Shown piece by piece: positions 61,291 to 64,000 of a stretch of DNA of 64,000 nt. Source of the stretch: Anaspis maculata (taxonomy: Eukaryota; Arthropoda; Insecta; Coleoptera; Scraptiidae). The position numbers were made by a program, and so were the translations under genes. Position 1 is the stretch's first letter. Every line of letters starts with the position of its first letter. The stretch covers positions 56,742,855 to 56,806,854 of the forward strand of contig OX421967.1 of NCBI GenBank assembly GCA_949128115.1, read 5' to 3'. The notes below the pieces were generated by a model. The model did not search any database. It was not told the origin of the DNA and saw nothing but the letters and a program-made list of their open reading frames with translations.

Positions 61291-64000
61291 GCATTGATGG
61301 TGTGAATCAAGCTTTAGCGAGAGCTCCACATGGTATCAAGCTTGGTTCACATTTTATTTGGAGCCAGTTATTGGCAATCGCTAAAGGTGATTCTAGGTTA
61401 GGACTACGTGAAAACGCTGCTTTATTTATGAGGAACAAACAAGTAGATAAAGAATTCGCTGAGCCAAAGGCGAGGCTTATTCGTTGGAGGCATAGTATAA
61501 AGCTTGGCTCACATTCAATTTGGAGACGGTTATTGGCAATCGCTGAAGTAGATTCTAGGTTAGGACAACGTGAAAACGCTGCTTTATTAATGAGGTACAA
61601 GCAAGCTAACAAGAATTCGCCGAGCCGAAGGCGTAACTTGTTTTTTAGAAGCATAGTATGAAGCTTGGTTCACATTCTATTTTAAGCCAGTTATTGCCAA
61701 TCGTTATAGATTATTCTAGGTTAGGGCTACATGGAAGCGCTGCTTCATTTAGAAGGAACAAGCGAGGAAATGAAGAATTCGCCGATCCGAAAGCGAGGCT
61801 TGTTTTATTGGAGGCATAGTTCACATTCGATTCGGAGCCGGCTATTGGCAAACGTTGCTTTATTTTTAAGGAACAAAACAGGCCAAAAAAACTTCGCCGA
61901 GCCGAAGGCGAGGCTTGCTCTTTGGGGGCGCAGTGTGGAGCTTGGTTTACATTCTGTTTGGAACCAGCTATTGGCAATCGCGAGGGCAATCGCTGGATTA
62001 TTCTAGGTTAGTGCTACGTGGAAGCTCTGCTTTATTTTTGAGGAACAAAACGAGCTAAAAAGATTTTGCTAAGCCGAAGACGAGGCTTGTTTCTTGGGGA
62101 CATAGTGTAAAGCTTGGTTCACATTCCATTTGAAGCCAGTTATTGACAATCGCTATAGGTTATTCTAGGTTAGGGCTACGTGGAAGCGCTGCTTTATTTA
62201 TAAGGAACATGCGTGTCAATGAGGAATTCGCCGAGTCGAAGGCTATGCTTGCCTTTTTTTTGGAGGCATAGTATAAAACTTGGTTCACATTAAATTTGGA
62301 GCCAGTTACTGGCATTCGTTGAAGGTGATTCCAGATTAGGACTACATGGAAACGCTGCTTTATACATCAGAAATTATCGAGCAAAAACGAATTCGCCGAG
62401 CCGGAGCCGAGGCTTGTTTGTTGGAGGCAGTCATTTATTGGTAATCGCTAAAGGTGATTCTAGGTAAGGACTACGTGGAAGCGCTGCTTTATTCACAAGG
62501 AACAAGCGAGCAAACAAAGAATTCGCCGAGCCGAAAGCGTGGCTTGTTTTCTGGGGGCATAATGTAAAGCTTGGTTCACACTGATTTGGAGCCAGTTATT
62601 GGCAATCGCTATAGGTTATTCTAGGTTATGACTACGTGGAAGCGCTGGTTTATTCATAAGGAACAAGCGAGGCTTCTTAGTTGGAGGCATAGTACAAAGC
62701 TTGGTTCACATTCAATTTGGAGCCAGTTACTGGCAATCGCTGAAGATGATTCCGGATTAGGACTACGTGGAAACGCTGCTTCATTAATCAGAAATCATCG
62801 AGCAAAAACGAATTCGCCGAGCCTAAGGCGAAGCTTGTTTGTTGGAGGCAGTCATTTATTGGCAATCGCTAAATGTGATTCTAGGTAAGGACTACGTGGA
62901 AGCACTGCTTTATTTACAAGGAACAAGCAACTAAACGGAGACTTTGCCGAGCCGAAGGCGAGGCTTGTTTTTTGGGGGCATAGTGTAAAGCTTGGTTCAC
63001 ATTGATTTGGAGCCAGTTCTCGGCAATCGCCATAGGTTATTCTAGGCTTGGACTACGTGGAAACGCTGCTTTATTTTCGAGGAAAAAGCGAACTAAAAAG
63101 AATTCGCCGAGCCGAAGGCGAGGCTTGTTTCTTTTGGGGGCATAGTATGAAGCTTGGTTTACATTCCATTTGGAGCCAGTTATTGGCAATCGCTGGAGGT
63201 GATTTTGGGCTTGGACTACGTGGAAACGCTGCTCTATTCATAAGGAACAAGCAAGTTGAAAAGGAATTCGCCGAGCCGAAGGCGAGGATTGTTTGTTGGA
63301 GGCATAGTTTAAAGCTTAAGCCAGTTATTGGCAATGGCTAAAGGTGATTCTAGGCTTGGACTAGGTGGAAACGCTGCTTTATTTTTGAGAAACAAAGCGA
63401 GCTAAAAAGAGCTTGCTAAGCCGAAAGCGAGGCTTGTTTTTCAGGAGCATAGTGTAAAGTTGGGCTCACATTGTATTTGGAGCCAGTTACTGGCAATCGT
63501 TGAAGGTGATTCTAGGTTAGAATTACGTGGAAACGCTTCTTCATTTATAAGGAACAAGCAAGTTGGAAAATAATTCGCCGAGCTGAAGGCGAGGCTTGTT
63601 TGTTGGAGGCATAGGATGAAGCTTGGTTCACATTCAATTTGGAGCCAGTTATTGGCAATGGCTGAAGGTGATTCTAGGGTAAGACTACGTGGAAACGCTT
63701 CTTTATTTATCAGAAAGTATCGAGCAAAAACGAATTCGCCGAGCCGAAGGCGAGGCTTTTTTTTAGAGACAGTCATTTATTGGCAATCGCTAAAGGTGAT
63801 TCTAGGTAAGGACTACGTGGAAGCGCTGCTTTATTTACAAGGAACAAGCGAGTAAATGAAGAATTCGTCGAGCCGGAGCTTGTTTTTTGGGAGCATAGTG
63901 TAAAGCTTGGTTCACATTAATTTGGAGCCCAGTTATCGGCAATCGCTATAGGTTATTCTAGGCTTGGACTACGTGGAAACGCTGCTTTATTTGTGAGGAA
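61291..64000 (+). repeat. ~160-bp satellite array running off the window
   Basis: About 16 units built from AATTCGCCGAGCCGAAGGCG, AGGCTTGTTTGTTGGAGGCA, AAGCTTGGTTCACATT, TTTGGAGCCAGTTATTGGCA and GGACTACGTGGAAACGCTGC. Some units are truncated (near 61.85 and 62.4 kb). Open frames on both strands are repeat translations. Spacers are not unique, so it is not a CRISPR array. Confidence 0.9.

Noticed and set aside
61272..63855. Overlapping 80-129-codon ORFs on both strands
   Set aside because: Products of a stop-poor ~160-bp satellite; they break at unit boundaries and occur on both strands.
61291..64000. CRISPR array
   Set aside because: Direct repeats have no unique spacers; whole ~160-bp units repeat, and the genome is eukaryotic.

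Overview
The window looks like nuclear DNA from an arthropod, most likely an insect. It holds two spliced protein genes with GT-AG introns on the minus strand. Their exons are GC-rich islands in very AT-rich, repeat-dense DNA, and there are many fold-back transposons, tRNA-derived retroposons and satellite arrays. I see no bacterial operon, no intact tRNA or rRNA gene and no CRISPR array.

Genes. (1) A sugar-porter (MFS) gene of the facilitated trehalose transporter Tret1-like type lies at 10417-12011 (minus). Two exons are visible and the short 5' exon is missing. (2) A fatty acyl-CoA reductase (FAR) gene lies at 26161-39969 (minus). It is complete in six exons, encodes about 532 residues, and is spread over 13.8 kb because its introns are filled with tandem repeats. 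(3) A candidate single exon at 56275-56431 (plus) ends in a death-domain-like motif, and a 61-codon tail-anchored-looking ORF sits at 41994-42179 (minus). Both are tentative. The two firm genes are not an operon. Both fit general insect physiology: haemolymph sugar uptake, and fatty alcohol, wax or pheromone synthesis.

Layout. 1-4.2 kb: a hAT-type MITE with an 8-bp target duplication, a 1.5-kb fold-back element and a tRNA-like retroposon. 5-16.6 kb: scattered copies of a ~100-bp module in both orientations, the transporter gene, and at 6.7-9.0 kb a minisatellite made of heat-shock-element-like GAA/TTC pentamers. 16.6-24 kb: a degenerate simple array (TTCGACTT / AACACGAAAA words) split by a 4.17-kb nested palindromic element. 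24-40 kb: the FAR gene, whose introns carry more of the ~100-bp module as ~600-bp and ~300-bp tandem arrays, a SINE with target duplication, and a ~311-bp satellite. 40-45 kb: single repeat copies and a second 1.5-kb fold-back. 45.4-60.9 kb: satellite A (plus), satellite B (plus), a short single-copy stretch, then satellite A (minus) and satellite B remnants (minus), a large inverted arrangement. 61.3-64 kb: a ~160-bp satellite running off the window end.

Most short ORFs in this window are translations of repeats in arbitrary frames and are not genes.
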